DNA of 64,000 bases, from the NCBI RefSeq assembly GCF_000817785.2, contig NZ_JTCM02000011.1:1-64000 (forward strand), in the 5' to 3' direction. Every line of letters starts with the position of its first letter. The first letter of the stretch is position 1. Below the pieces are notes generated by a model. The model worked only from the letters and a program-made list of their open reading frames with translations, did not search any database and was not told the origin of the DNA. This document shows positions 7,793 to 17,261 of this stretch, one piece after another. Source of the stretch: Hassallia byssoidea VB512170. GTDB taxonomy: Bacteria > Cyanobacteriota > Cyanobacteriia > Cyanobacteriales > Nostocaceae. The position numbers were made by a program, and so were the translations under genes.

Positions 7793-9391
7793 TTACAGTC
7801 CAACTGGTGCGGGAGTGCGTTTAAATTGCACTTCATACTCAGCATTTTGGAGTAGCGATCGCCCTGTCATTTCTGGTGGAATCGGCAGCTGTAAAATCTC
7901 CAGAATTGTTGGGGCAATGTCGGCTAGCTTGCCATCGCTTCGCAAGCTGACATTTGTACCATGTCCGGGGATTTTTGCGCCTTCTCCTTCTAGCAGAATT
8001 AAGGGGACTGGATTGGTGGTGTGAGCTGTCCAAGGATTGCCCGCATCATCTAGCATATGCTCGGCGTTGCCGTGGTCGGCGGTAATAATTGCTGTACCTC
8101 CGGCTTTGCTAATGCTTTCTAGAAGGCGTCCCAAACATCGGTCAACGGTTTCCAATGCTTTAATCGTAGCGTCTATTTGACCAGTATGCCCTACCATGTC
8201 TGGGTTGGCATAATTAATTACAATTAGCGAGTAAATTTTCTTTTCGATGGCAGCGATCGCTACCTCTGTTAATGGTGCTGCTGACATCGCCGGTGCTTTG
8301 TCGTAAGTCGCTACCATTGGACTGCTGACCAGTTCCCGGTCTTCTCCGGGAAAAGGTTCTTCCAAGCCGCCGTTGAAGAAGTAGGTGACGTGAGCGTATT
8401 TTTCGGTTTCCGAGGTGCGAAACTGTTTTAAATCATGATTGGCAATTACTTCCCCCAGAATATTACTGAGATTCTGAGGTTCAAAGGCTACAGCAACTGG
8501 TAATTCTGGATCGTATTGAGTAAAGGTAGCAAACGACAGCGGCGCGATTTGCTGTCTTTCAAAGCCGTTAAAATGAGGATTGACAAAAGCTTGCGTCAAT
8601 TGTCTGGCGCGATCGGGGCGGAAGTTGAAAAATATCACTCCATCGCCTTCAGCTACTGCACCGGGAGCAATGCGTGTTGGTAAAATGAATTCGTCGGTAA
8701 CACCTTCTTTGTAAGATGCTTGTATGACTTCTACGGCATTACGACCACAAGCAACGCCATCTTGTGTCATGACATCATAGGCGCGTTTGACTCGATCCCA
8801 ACGGCGATCGCGATCCATTGCGTAATAGCGACCGCTGAGGGTGGCTATACGTCCAACACCGATGCGGTCAATGTAATTTTGTAGCAACCCGATTGCTTGT
8901 ACACCTTCTTTTGGTGTGGTATCACGACCGTCGGTGATGGCGTGGATGCAAATTTCCGAAAGTCCTTGACATGCGGCTAAGCCAAGTAATCCAAACAAAT
9001 GCGACAGGTGCGAGTGTACCCCACCCTCGGAACAAAGCCCGACTATATGCAGCTTGCCATTTCGATTACGGACTTCCTGGCAAATTTTGACCAGTGCGGG
9101 GTTGCGTTGGATCGAACCGTCTTCGACCGCATCTGAGATGCGGACTAATTCTTGCGGTACAACTCGCCCAGCGCCGATATTCAAATGACCAACTTCTGAG
9201 TTGCCCATTTGACCCTCTGGCAATCCCACGGCTTTTCCGGATGTGCGGATGAGGGTATGCGGATAAGCTGCCCATAAGCTTTGCATTACGGGAGTTTTAG
9301 CAGCGGCGATCGCGTTTCCTCGTGTTTCCTCGCAGTAGCCCCATCCGTCTAAAATGACAAGCACCACGGGAGCAACAGGTGCCTTGGTCAT
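7793..9391 (-). CDS. gpmI: Cofactor-independent phosphoglycerate mutase
   Basis: This enzyme interconverts 3- and 2-phosphoglycerate in glycolysis and gluconeogenesis, using two Mn ions and a phosphoserine intermediate. The 532-aa product has the usual length. Metal-site Asp15 is in VILDGWG, catalytic Ser65 is in GQMGNSEVGHLNIGAGR, the phosphate-binding strand is TDGRDTTP, and the C-terminal metal motifs are NYANPDMVGHTG and TADHGNAEHM. The ATG at 9391 is the first of the frame and starts the family sequence immediately. secG follows on the same strand. Confidence 0.97.
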   Translation of the reverse strand: MTKAPVAPVVLVILDGWGYCEETRGNAIAAAKTPVMQSLWAAYPHTLIRTSGKAVGLPEGQMGNSEVGHLNIGAGRVVPQELVRISDAVEDGSIQRNPALVKICQEVRNRNGKLHIVGLCSEGGVHSHLSHLFGLLGLAACQGLSEICIHAITDGRDTTPKEGVQAIGLLQNYIDRIGVGRIATLSGRYYAMDRDRRWDRVKRAYDVMTQDGVACGRNAVEVIQASYKEGVTDEFILPTRIAPGAVAEGDGVIFFNFRPDRARQLTQAFVNPHFNGFERQQIAPLSFATFTQYDPELPVAVAFEPQNLSNILGEVIANHDLKQFRTSETEKYAHVTYFFNGGLEEPFPGEDRELVSSPMVATYDKAPAMSAAPLTEVAIAAIEKKIYSLIVINYANPDMVGHTGQIDATIKALETVDRCLGRLLESISKAGGTAIITADHGNAEHMLDDAGNPWTAHTTNPVPLILLEGEGAKIPGHGTNVSLRSDGKLADIAPTILEILQLPIPPEMTGRSLLQNAEYEVQFKRTPAPVGL

Positions 9392-9816
9392 AATAAATTG
9401 CCCTTTACTTTTTGTAATACCCGAATGATACCACTGCTACTCACCGCTGCAAGTGAATTTGTGCTTATTAAGTTTATTTATGACAAAATTACCATTTTTT
9501 TACATATTTTTAAATTTGAATAACTTTTACTGAATTTTTGTGCTAATGGATAATAGTTGGTTGGAGCGTTGTTGGGCATTGGGTTTTTTGAAGAGGGGAA
9601 AAGGGTAAAGGGTCCGGGTGAAAGGGAAATGAATCGGGGGAAAATTTCCGTAATTTTAGACATTTTTACTAATTTTAAACAACTCTGCCCCTTTCACGGC
9701 AGGTGCTACAACAGGACTCCACCCCCGCAACGCACTGCCTCCCCTTTCCCCTTTCCCCTTTCCCCCTCTTTAAAATCCCCATGCCCCATGCCCCATGCCC
9801 CATGCCCCACTATCCC
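9392..9816. repeat. Intergenic region with C-rich tandem repeats
   Basis: This 425-bp gap between gpmI and the ABC-F gene has an AT-rich half (9440-9560) followed by low-complexity sequence. The low-complexity part is a run of CCCCTTT units at 9740-9770 and five copies of a CCCCATG heptamer at about 9777-9810. The ORFs that cross it are repeat translations. A partly complementary G-rich stretch (9586-9640, GAGGGGAAAAGGGTAAAGGG) could pair with the C-rich part. Confidence 0.7.
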
Positions 9817-11511
9817 TCATTTCCTTTTGCCGCCGGCTTTTGCAGCTTTGGCGGCTTTTTTGGCGGCTTTTTCAGCGGCGATCGCTTCTAATCTTGCTTG
9901 TTCTTTTTCTTCGGCAATTTTATCCAAATAGTAATGATAATCCCCTAGATAGACGCGGAATTCGCCATCGCGGATTTCCACGATTTTATTTGCTACCTGA
10001 GAAATAAAATAACGGTCGTGAGAAACAACAATTACAGTGCCATCATAATTTTGAATTGCTTCTTCCAGCATTTCTTTTGCTGGGATATCAAGATGGTTTG
10101 TCGGCTCATCTAAAATGAGTAAATTTGCGGGACGTAAAAGCATTTTCGCTAATGCTAAACGCGCTTTTTCTCCCCCACTTAATGCAGCCACAGATTTCAA
10201 CACTGTGTCCCCAGAAAATAAAAAGCGTCCCAACAGCGTGCGGACTTCTTCATTTTTCCAGTCGGGAACTTCATCATGGATGGTTTCCATGACGGTTTTC
10301 TTTAAATCTAAAGCTTCGGCTTGATTTTGCTCGAAGTAACCGGGAATAACGTTGTGATCGCCTAAGTGAACAGTACCTTCTGTAGGTTTTTCACTACCCG
10401 TAATCAAACGCAATAGAGTAGATTTACCTGCACCGTTGGGACCGAGAAAAGCAATGCGATCGCCTCTTTCAATTAAAAGATTTGCGCCCAGAAAGAGAAT
10501 TTTATCATCATAGGTGTGGGTTAAATCTTTAATTTCCACTACTTCGCGTCCGCTGCGGGGTGCGGGAGGAAAGCGGAAGTGCAAAGTTCTGACACCAGCT
10601 ACAGGTGCTTCAATGCGTTCGATTTTTTCAAGTTGTTTTTCCCGGCTTTTTGCTTGGGTACTGCGGGTAGCACTAGCGCGGAATCTGTCAACAAACGTTT
10701 GCTGTTTTTCTAGTTCTTTCTGCTGACGTTCGTAAGCATTAAGTTGCGCTTGTTGACTTTCGGCTTTTTGTAGGAGGTAAGCCGAGTAGTTGCCGAGGTA
10801 ATAACTAGAGACACCCCGTTCTGTTTCCACAATTTGGGTGCAGAGGCGATCTAAAAATTCCCGGTCATGAGATACTATTACCATCGGGGTAGTCAGCCCT
10901 TTGAGGTAAGTTTCTAACCATTCGATGGTTTCTAAGTCTAGATGGTTTGTAGGTTCATCCAGCAGCAATAAGTCGGGTTTTTGCAGCAAGATTTTACCCA
11001 AACTCATCCGCATTTGCCAACCGCCACTGAAAGCACTTACTAGGCGATCGCTATCACCGCCATCAAAACCCATTTCTGGCAGAATTTTGTCAATTTTTGC
11101 CTCTAATCCATAGCCATCAAGTGCTTCAAACTGCCTTTGGAGACGATCCATTTTGTCGATCAGTTTGTTTAACTGGTCTGGAGTTGCCGTTTCCATTTCC
11201 CGATGCACCTGTGACAAAGCTTCATTAACTTTGTTTGCTTCGACAAAGGCACGCCAAAATTCTTCTTTAACAGTACGGCTGGGGTCTACTTCAAATTCTT
11301 GGTTGAGGTAAGCTATGTGTAAGCTAGCCGGACGAATAATTTCGCCAGCGGTGGGTTCGATTTCGCCGGCGATGATTTTCAATTGGGTAGATTTTCCGGC
11401 ACCGTTGACACCCACCAAGCCGATGCGATCGCCAACTTTGACTTCCCAGTTGACATCTTTGAGAATTTCGCCTGTAGGGTAAATTTTACTGATATGTTCA
11501 AGTCGCAGCAT
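9817..11511 (-). CDS. ABC-F family ATPase (Uup/EttA-like)
   Basis: This soluble tandem ATPase has no membrane domain and is of the type that acts on ribosomes in the E site, resolving stalls or gating elongation. The 564-aa product has two nucleotide-binding domains. The first has Walker A GVNGAGKST (about residue 34), signature FSGGWQMR and Walker B LLLLDEPTNHLD. After a charged coiled-coil linker (about 240-310), the second has GPNGAGKST, LSGGEKAR and LLILDEPTNHLD. A 30-residue Lys/Ala tail (EKAAKKAAKAAKAGGKRK) closes it. ABC-F subclasses cannot be separated here by eye. Confidence 0.92.
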   Translation of the reverse strand: MLRLEHISKIYPTGEILKDVNWEVKVGDRIGLVGVNGAGKSTQLKIIAGEIEPTAGEIIRPASLHIAYLNQEFEVDPSRTVKEEFWRAFVEANKVNEALSQVHREMETATPDQLNKLIDKMDRLQRQFEALDGYGLEAKIDKILPEMGFDGGDSDRLVSAFSGGWQMRMSLGKILLQKPDLLLLDEPTNHLDLETIEWLETYLKGLTTPMVIVSHDREFLDRLCTQIVETERGVSSYYLGNYSAYLLQKAESQQAQLNAYERQQKELEKQQTFVDRFRASATRSTQAKSREKQLEKIERIEAPVAGVRTLHFRFPPAPRSGREVVEIKDLTHTYDDKILFLGANLLIERGDRIAFLGPNGAGKSTLLRLITGSEKPTEGTVHLGDHNVIPGYFEQNQAEALDLKKTVMETIHDEVPDWKNEEVRTLLGRFLFSGDTVLKSVAALSGGEKARLALAKMLLRPANLLILDEPTNHLDIPAKEMLEEAIQNYDGTVIVVSHDRYFISQVANKIVEIRDGEFRVYLGDYHYYLDKIAEEKEQARLEAIAAEKAAKKAAKAAKAGGKRK

Positions 11512-11636
11512 GAGAGTGTCTCTAGGGTAGGGAGGGTGGTACAGAGGCGCAGAAGCTCACGCCGTGTCCAAATATTAACAAAATTTAACTACATATTTCG
11601 TATTAATTCTTGGCATAAAGAGAAGATTTTCAAAGG

Positions 11637-11880
11637 CTACTGCGCTGCTTGCGTTACCTCTTCAATACTCAAGCCTAAGCATAAAGCTATCTGCTCTAAA
11701 CTAAATCCTAATGCCAGAAGGCGGCGTACAGCGCTTGAATAAACTTCGCGTTTCCCTTCTTCTCTACCTTGTTCCTTACCTTCAAACAAAGGCTTCCTGA
11801 TAAAATCTGGTTTGCTTGAACTCACTTATACTAAACATTGTCTGTATTTCCTCCTGAAGCTTGTTGTCAAATTAGGATTT
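11637..11880 (-). pseudogene. Broken C-terminal copy of the neighbouring Rpn-family gene
   Basis: In two frames this stretch reads KLQEEIQTMFSISEFKQTRF and then, after a frameshift near 11790, EGKEQGREEGKREV and LLALGFSLEQIALCLGLSIE. This matches the last 75 residues of the intact gene at 11892-12719 (MFSLTEGKQTRFYQDAF, LALGLSLEQIAQGLSLNVEE). A TAA precedes it. It is the tail left by a tandem duplication whose 5' portion was lost. Confidence 0.75.
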
Positions 11881-11891
11881 CAACTATTGCC

Positions 11892-12719
11892 TTACTCGTT
11901 TGAAGACTGTTGTTGTGCCATTTGTCTTACTTCCTCAACATTTAGACTTAAGCCTTGTGCTATCTGCTCTAAACTAAGTCCCAATGCCAAAAATTGGCGT
12001 ACAGCGTTTAAAGTAGCTTCGCGTTTGCCTTCTTCTCTACCTTCTTCTCTGCCTTCAAGCTTGCCTTCTGCAAAGGCATCCTGATAAAATCTGGTTTGCT
12101 TGCCTTCAGTTAAACTAAACATAGCCTCTATTTCCTCCCTACTCATCCTTGGAAATTTGTAAACCAAGATTGTCTCTATTAATTGTAATAATTGCCCCTG
12201 CATAATTTCATCGTCTACATCTTGGGTTACTCTGTCTATTAACTCCCTTGCTTGTCCAATTGCTGTATCTTCAGCTTCAATAACTAATTTGACGCTTGCA
12301 ATGCCAATTGGTAGCGATGTAGCTTCGCCTAATTCATCTAGATAAATGCGACTGACTCGCTGACTGCTGAAGAACTCGCGGTAATGTTTTATATCTCCTG
12401 TGTCTGTGCTTTGAGTTGGGTATACAACCACAGCACGCCAATCGTTTTCCGGCTTGTTTTGACGAAGATATAAACATATTTCTGCAAACAGTCGAGAGTA
12501 AATTTCTGAGTCTGGCTGAAATTGTACTTCAACAAAGTAAACTGGGTTTTCCTCTGTTTGGGTAGGAAGAAAAACTCCATCAATTCTAAATGCTGTTTGT
12601 TTAACTTCAACTGATGAAAATTGATACAAATCAGCTTCTTCTGGAGGTTCACCGATGAGTTCAAAGAAGATGCTGGGGAATTCTTGAAATAAGCGAAAAA
12701 AGATGCTGTCGGTTTTCAC
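11892..12719 (-). CDS. Rpn-family (DUF2887) putative nuclease/transposase-like protein
   Basis: This 275-aa protein has the typical start MKTDSIFFRLFQEFPSIFFE of the cyanobacterial DUF2887 branch of Rpn (recombination-promoting nuclease) proteins. A PD-(D/E)xK-like core is visible at Asp47 (FRIDGVFLP) and Glu64-x-Gln66 (YFVEVQFQPD). The C-terminal part has a variable E-G-R/K repeat (GKLEGREEGREEGKRE) and a helix-turn-helix-like tail. These genes are multicopy and transposase-like in cyanobacteria; actual nuclease activity is inferred from the family. A broken tail copy lies directly downstream. Confidence 0.85.
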   Translation of the reverse strand: MKTDSIFFRLFQEFPSIFFELIGEPPEEADLYQFSSVEVKQTAFRIDGVFLPTQTEENPVYFVEVQFQPDSEIYSRLFAEICLYLRQNKPENDWRAVVVYPTQSTDTGDIKHYREFFSSQRVSRIYLDELGEATSLPIGIASVKLVIEAEDTAIGQARELIDRVTQDVDDEIMQGQLLQLIETILVYKFPRMSREEIEAMFSLTEGKQTRFYQDAFAEGKLEGREEGREEGKREATLNAVRQFLALGLSLEQIAQGLSLNVEEVRQMAQQQSSNE

Positions 12720-12817
12720 GATAAAGTTATTTAATATATTGCATAATGTTGAGGTTTAAGTTTTAAACGCAGAGGTACGCTAAGTTAAGCGCGGAGGTAC
12801 GCTGAGGTTATTGTGAT

Positions 12818-15505
12818 TTAATTGGGTGCCCAACAACCTATAATCGTTTTACCTTCTTTTTCTTTCTCAGCTAACTCTAAATTCAATTCCAGCAGCTTCT
12901 CTAAAATATTGTCACTAGAATTAAAACCATAAGTTTGCATCATCAGTTTATCAAGCTGTTCATGCAGTTTATAAAGCTGGCTAGCTGGCTCATTAAAAAA
13001 CTTGTTATATAGTGTCGTAATTCCCCATTGTTTTGCTTCCATTTGTTGAGTGCGATATTGATGAAGTTCTTCAGCTTTAGCGCGAATTTGATTAACTAAT
13101 TTAGCGTCAGGTGTTTGGGGAAAAGGGAAAGTTTCAAAGCAGGTGTTGTGAGTATAGCGAGTATCACCTTTTAAAGTTGAACTTGTAGCTCTAACCCAAA
13201 GACGATGAACTTTAGATGTGAGAATACCGAGAATATAGAAGTCATCTGATGTAACTATTTTGGCTGTATTTCCTGGAAGCCATTCCGGAGGACAAAAAAT
13301 AAAAATTGACCATTTAGATACTTCCGGAACGGCAAAATAACATGATAGAAAAGCAAGAGCCTTCCTCATTGCTGGTCTTTTTTCACCATATTTCCACCAA
13401 TTAGTTTTGGTTACTTCTCTACGATTTTTATCCCGTTCTGGCTTAACATTAGATTTAACATGTTTAAAAGGTAGTGAATAATTACTAGCTTCTTCAATAC
13501 TCATATCATTAAAATCAATAATCCAACGCTCCGGTATACCATTAGGATTATTAGCTAGCTTTTCACCCGTTGAATAAAGTTTGAGAATCTGTTGATTTTT
13601 TAAATCAGCTTTTATCCAATCTTTAACCTGTTGTTCAGTAACTATAAATCCTCCACCTACAGGAATAACACCCTGAAAACATTTATTGACATTTGCTTTT
13701 AATCTAACAGCCGGCGAAACATCAATTGTCGCTTTTAGTGAAGAACTTATTCTTGAAACTAGCTCATTATCTAAATAATATTTTTCCGGCTTTTCCTTAC
13801 TCAAATTAACAATACTAACATGAACTTTAGCTTCACCCGACCAAGGTTGTGTAGAAACAGCTTCGTGAATATAACCATCATTTTGAGTTATATAATCTAA
13901 AGCAGCAATTCTACTTTTGCCTTGACTAACTGAATTAGTCCCAACTAATCCGGCTCTACCTTTTTCGTCAATGTAATTATGAGCTAACCGAAACCAATAA
14001 GCACAAAAATCTACAGAATCTTTGACATCTGGAAAACGTTGAAAAACCTTATCTATATATTCATCACCTAAAGCTATTCTCATGTGCTTTCCACCCAAAA
14101 AAGGCGGATTACCTATAATTACATCCGCTTTCTGCCATTCACTAAAAAGCGCATCCTGACAAACAATATTATTATCCAAAGTATCCAAAGGCAAAGCCGG
14201 TTCAGTCAACTTTAAATTATCAATTGCAATCTTCCGCGCAATCATCAAAGTTACCCGCGCTAACTCCACCGCAAACGGATTTGTATCCATACCATAAAAT
14301 TGTTGTGGTGTTACAAAACCCATTTGCATTTGCTCATTAGCAGACTTACGACGCTGGGAAATCTTATCTAACAAAAGCATTTCAATTCGCTTTAATTCCT
14401 GATATGCCATGTAGAGAAAATTCCCCGAACCACAAGCCGGATCTAACACCCGATAACTTTGCAGTTCCAATTGCAAAGCCGAAAGTTCTGCAATAGTCGT
14501 TGCTGCTTCAATTCTTTCTTCCCAATATCTACTAATAGTTGGACGGACAATTTTCATAATGTCCGCTTCTGAAGTAAAGTGAATTCCGCGTGCATGACGC
14601 TCTTTTTTATCCACCGTCCCTTCAAATAAATTGCCGAAAATCGCCGGACGAACTTTACTCCAATCTTCCCGCGCTGATACATCCAAAAAATTCAATTATT
14701 CTCGCGTCAAATCAATTCCATGAATCAACGAAAATAAACCGCCGTTCAAATAATCTACGCCTTTATAACGTCCCGCTGGCGTAATTACTGGCTGATTCAT
14801 TTCCCGAAATAAACCACCCAAAACATCGTCATAACTTGCCCTTTTTATGCAATCCTGAATACAGGAAATAAACATATCACGGGGTAATAATTGTCTATCT
14901 TCAGCAAACATTGCTAGCACGCATTGCAAAATAAACCGCTGCGCTGTCAACTTCTCAATTTTGCGCTTTTCCAACTCCAGCAGCAATTCACCCATGCGGC
15001 GTGCGGCGCGTTCTGTGACCACTACCTGATTATTTCTAAATACAGGTGTTTTTTACCCTAATTCCATAAATGCAAAGGCTCCTGCCCTTTCTGGCAGTTG
15101 CTCCAGGGGAATTACATCTACAGGTGTATCTAGTTGGATATCAAAGTCAAAAATCCAGAATTCGTCAAAATTGCACAACAAAACATAACGCGGGCGATTT
15201 GGTACTAACCGCGTCCAATAATCAAACGCTTGAGAATAATGCTTACTTAAATCTTCCCCGCGCTTCTTCATCTCAATCAATACGCGGGGTTTCCACACCA
15301 AATCAGCAAAGCCGATTTTACCTTTCTTGCTGCCTTTTTTTATCGCTTCTTCGTAACTCGCTCCCGCTTCTAGCGCTCCCTCATGTCCAAACGCTCGAAA
15401 AAACCGATCTAGAAAGGTTTGCGCTTCTTTTCTTTCTTCGCCTTTGATGTGTTGCTTACAAAAATTAACAAATTTGTCGAGACTCTGAGGTGTGGCTGCT
15501 ACCAT
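12818..15505 (-). pseudogene. Single-chain restriction-modification enzyme with two in-frame stops
   Basis: Read through, this is one frame of about 895 codons interrupted by TAA at 15053-15055 and 14696-14698. Residues 1-150 carry a PD-(D/E)xK nuclease (Asp68, Glu78-x-Lys80 in DLVWKPRVLIEMK). A helical connector of about 108 codons follows (15022-14696). The last 625 residues (14695-12818) carry an N6-adenine methylase with motif I VLDPACGSGNFL and motif IV IIGNPPFLGG, then a target-recognition region. The order nuclease-helical-methylase-TRD is that of MmeI-like type II enzymes. Sequence across both stops stays homologous and in frame (KTPVFRNNQVVV after the first, LNFLDVSAREDW after the second), so these are nonsense mutations rather than gene boundaries. 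Two XRE regulators lie upstream. Confidence 0.85.
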
Positions 15506-15707
15506 TTTGGATTTTTGATGCTTGCTTGGGGAATAATCAGTATTTTCAACTATTCCTTTGTGATAAATTCATCAATCCAAATGGTATTTTATATTTGGTA
15601 AATTTGCACTTTCTCTCCCTCCCTCAAGCGCTTTAGCCTGGGGCGTACTCTTCTAGGGTGTCGGGCAGAATTGTATTGAGATGGGCGATCGCTCTTCACT
15701 TCAAAAT

Positions 15708-16070
15708 TCAACTAACTTTCGCTTCATCACCCGCAGACTCAGCAACAGCAGCCAATCTCGCAGCAGCAGCTTGAACTATCTGAGCCACTTGAGACAAAGG
15801 CATGTGATTGATTTGTCTTAAAATCACAGTCAAATCTGAAGTTTCTGGTACTGCCCTGCCTTCCAAACAACAGAGTAACTCTTCCAACGTATACCCTGCA
15901 CGAGTTGCTATCTGAGCCAGATTTTCAGTATCTGGAACCTTCACACCCTTTTCCCACATTTGAACAGCAGTAGCAGAAACTCCCAAAAGCTTGCCAAAAG
16001 CTCTTTGACTCATTGAACCACGAGCTAATTTAATGATTTCAATTAGTTTTTCTCTGCTTTCTATGTTCAC
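15708..16070 (-). CDS. XRE-type helix-turn-helix regulator, copy 2
   Basis: This 120-aa DNA-binding protein has a Cro/C1-type HTH at about residues 16-62. The helices SQRAFGKLLGVSATAVQMWE and GVKVPDTENLAQIATRAGYT are followed by a helical tail ending in an Ala-rich amphipathic helix. It is clearly paralogous to the protein at 16149-16511 (same length, same MSQR.FGKLLGVSATAVQ core). The pair lies in the same orientation, 78 bp apart, upstream of the dead restriction-modification gene. Control of that gene is possible but not shown. Confidence 0.85.
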   Translation of the reverse strand: MNIESREKLIEIIKLARGSMSQRAFGKLLGVSATAVQMWEKGVKVPDTENLAQIATRAGYTLEELLCCLEGRAVPETSDLTVILRQINHMPLSQVAQIVQAAAARLAAVAESAGDEAKVS

Positions 16071-16148
16071 TGCTGATGTAGCTACTCAACTGTACTTATA
16101 AGGAAGACTGTGTGCGTCTATGCCCTTTGAGTTATTCATCATTCTAAC

Positions 16149-16511
16149 TCAACTTGCTTTTACTTCGTTTTGCAAAGACTCAGTAGCAGTAACCATTCGT
16201 TCCACTGCTGCTTGAGCGATTATCGCCACTTCAGACAAAGGCATTACCTTTATTTGTTTAACTATGTTATTCACATCTGAGGTTGCTGATGTTGGTTTGA
16301 CACCCAAATAATTCAGCAGTTCCTCCATCGTGTAACCTGCTCTATCTGCTATTTGAGCTAAATTATGCGTATCTGGGATAGACTCGCCCTTCTCCCACAA
16401 CTGTACAGCAGTAGCAGAAACACCCAGAAGTTTACCAAATCCTCGTTGACTCATGGAGCCACGAGCCATTTTCACTACTGAAATCAGTTTCTTTCTCGCC
16501 TCTAAATCCAC
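16149..16511 (-). CDS. XRE-type helix-turn-helix regulator, copy 1
   Basis: This 120-aa paralogue of 15708-16070 shares the HTH (SQRGFGKLLGVSATAVQLWE) and the tail pattern MPLSEVAIIAQAA versus MPLSQVAQIVQAA. It arose by tandem duplication. Most differences lie in residues 66-85 and the extreme C-terminus, the probable dimer region. Its promoter should lie in the 220-bp gap before the divergent gene at 16733. Confidence 0.85.
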   Translation of the reverse strand: MDLEARKKLISVVKMARGSMSQRGFGKLLGVSATAVQLWEKGESIPDTHNLAQIADRAGYTMEELLNYLGVKPTSATSDVNNIVKQIKVMPLSEVAIIAQAAVERMVTATESLQNEVKAS

Positions 16512-16732
16512 TGCTGTAGTATTTCTTCCACTAATCTATATATTTTACTTTCTCGCCCAAAAATATTTTGCTTGGGCATTTACAAGTTTGCTTGCCAATG
16601 GTAAACTAAAACTAGAATTGTAATTTTAAAGTTTGCCTGCAAGTCAATCCTGAAAAGATAACCAGACTAATTCATTTTAGCCTGAAAAATATTAATAGTG
16701 AGCTTGCGGTCAAATAACAGGGAGGGTGCATC

Positions 16733-17203
16733 ATGGTTAGTTGGACACGCAAGAAAACACAATATCGCCGCAAAGGTCAAAGTTTAATAGCCGCTAATAA
16801 AATTAAACCACAATTGTGGCACATTTCGTCAGCCGAAGCAAAAGAAGCACTCATAGCCCAAGGTGAGCGTGTCCAGAAAATCAAGAAAATCCACTGCCTA
16901 AAGCATCAAGTGTGTATTTCTTACTGGAATGAGCAAGGGGGTGTATGCAGCAGCTTTTTCAGCTACCGGATTTTTGCGCGTTGGCAAAATGAAGTAGAAA
17001 AGCTAATTTATACCTGTCCTACAGTGAAGGAATGGACAAAATTACAACGCATCATGCGGTATGAATTCGCTTATTACAATTATGGACGAGAAATTGTAGA
17101 TGCACTTGACACCGCATTAGAAAACCGCCTGTGTGTCTTGAAAGCAACATCACTACAAGCGGTTGAAAGTGGGGAGTGGGGAGTGGTGAGTGGGGAGTGG
17201 TGA
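16733..17203 (+). CDS. Hypothetical basic protein with a repeat-derived C-terminus
   Basis: This 156-aa product is unrecognised. GGGAGGG (about 16721-16727) precedes the ATG. The protein is Lys/Arg-rich at the N-terminus (SWTRKKTQYRRKGQSL), with a mixed central part (HQVCISYWNEQGGVCSSFFS) and helices to about residue 142. The last 14 residues (AVESGEWGVVSGEW) come from GGGGAGTGG tandem repeat DNA, so the original stop has been replaced. It is divergent from the XRE pair. Confidence 0.6.
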   Translation: MVSWTRKKTQYRRKGQSLIAANKIKPQLWHISSAEAKEALIAQGERVQKIKKIHCLKHQVCISYWNEQGGVCSSFFSYRIFARWQNEVEKLIYTCPTVKEWTKLQRIMRYEFAYYNYGREIVDALDTALENRLCVLKATSLQAVESGEWGVVSGEW

Positions 17204-17261
17204 ATTTTAATTTTCTTTACTCCCTACTCCGTACTCCCTACTCCCTACTCCCTACTCCTAA
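17168..17261. repeat. Inverted heptad repeats at the prfA 3' end
   Basis: GGGGAGTGGGGAGTGGTGAGTG (17169-17200, given in part) faces (CTCCCTA)n at about 17220-17255. The two arms can pair into a hairpin between the convergent gene at 16733 and prfA, and may terminate both. Confidence 0.6.

Noticed and set aside
9478-10007. Several ORFs across the gap between gpmI and the ABC-F gene
   Set aside because: They translate CCCCATG and CCCCTTT repeats in different frames and have no protein-like composition.
12818-15505. Three separate genes for nuclease, connector and methylase
   Set aside because: The frame and homology run straight through both TAA codons, and the downstream starts would be non-ATG with no ribosome sites.
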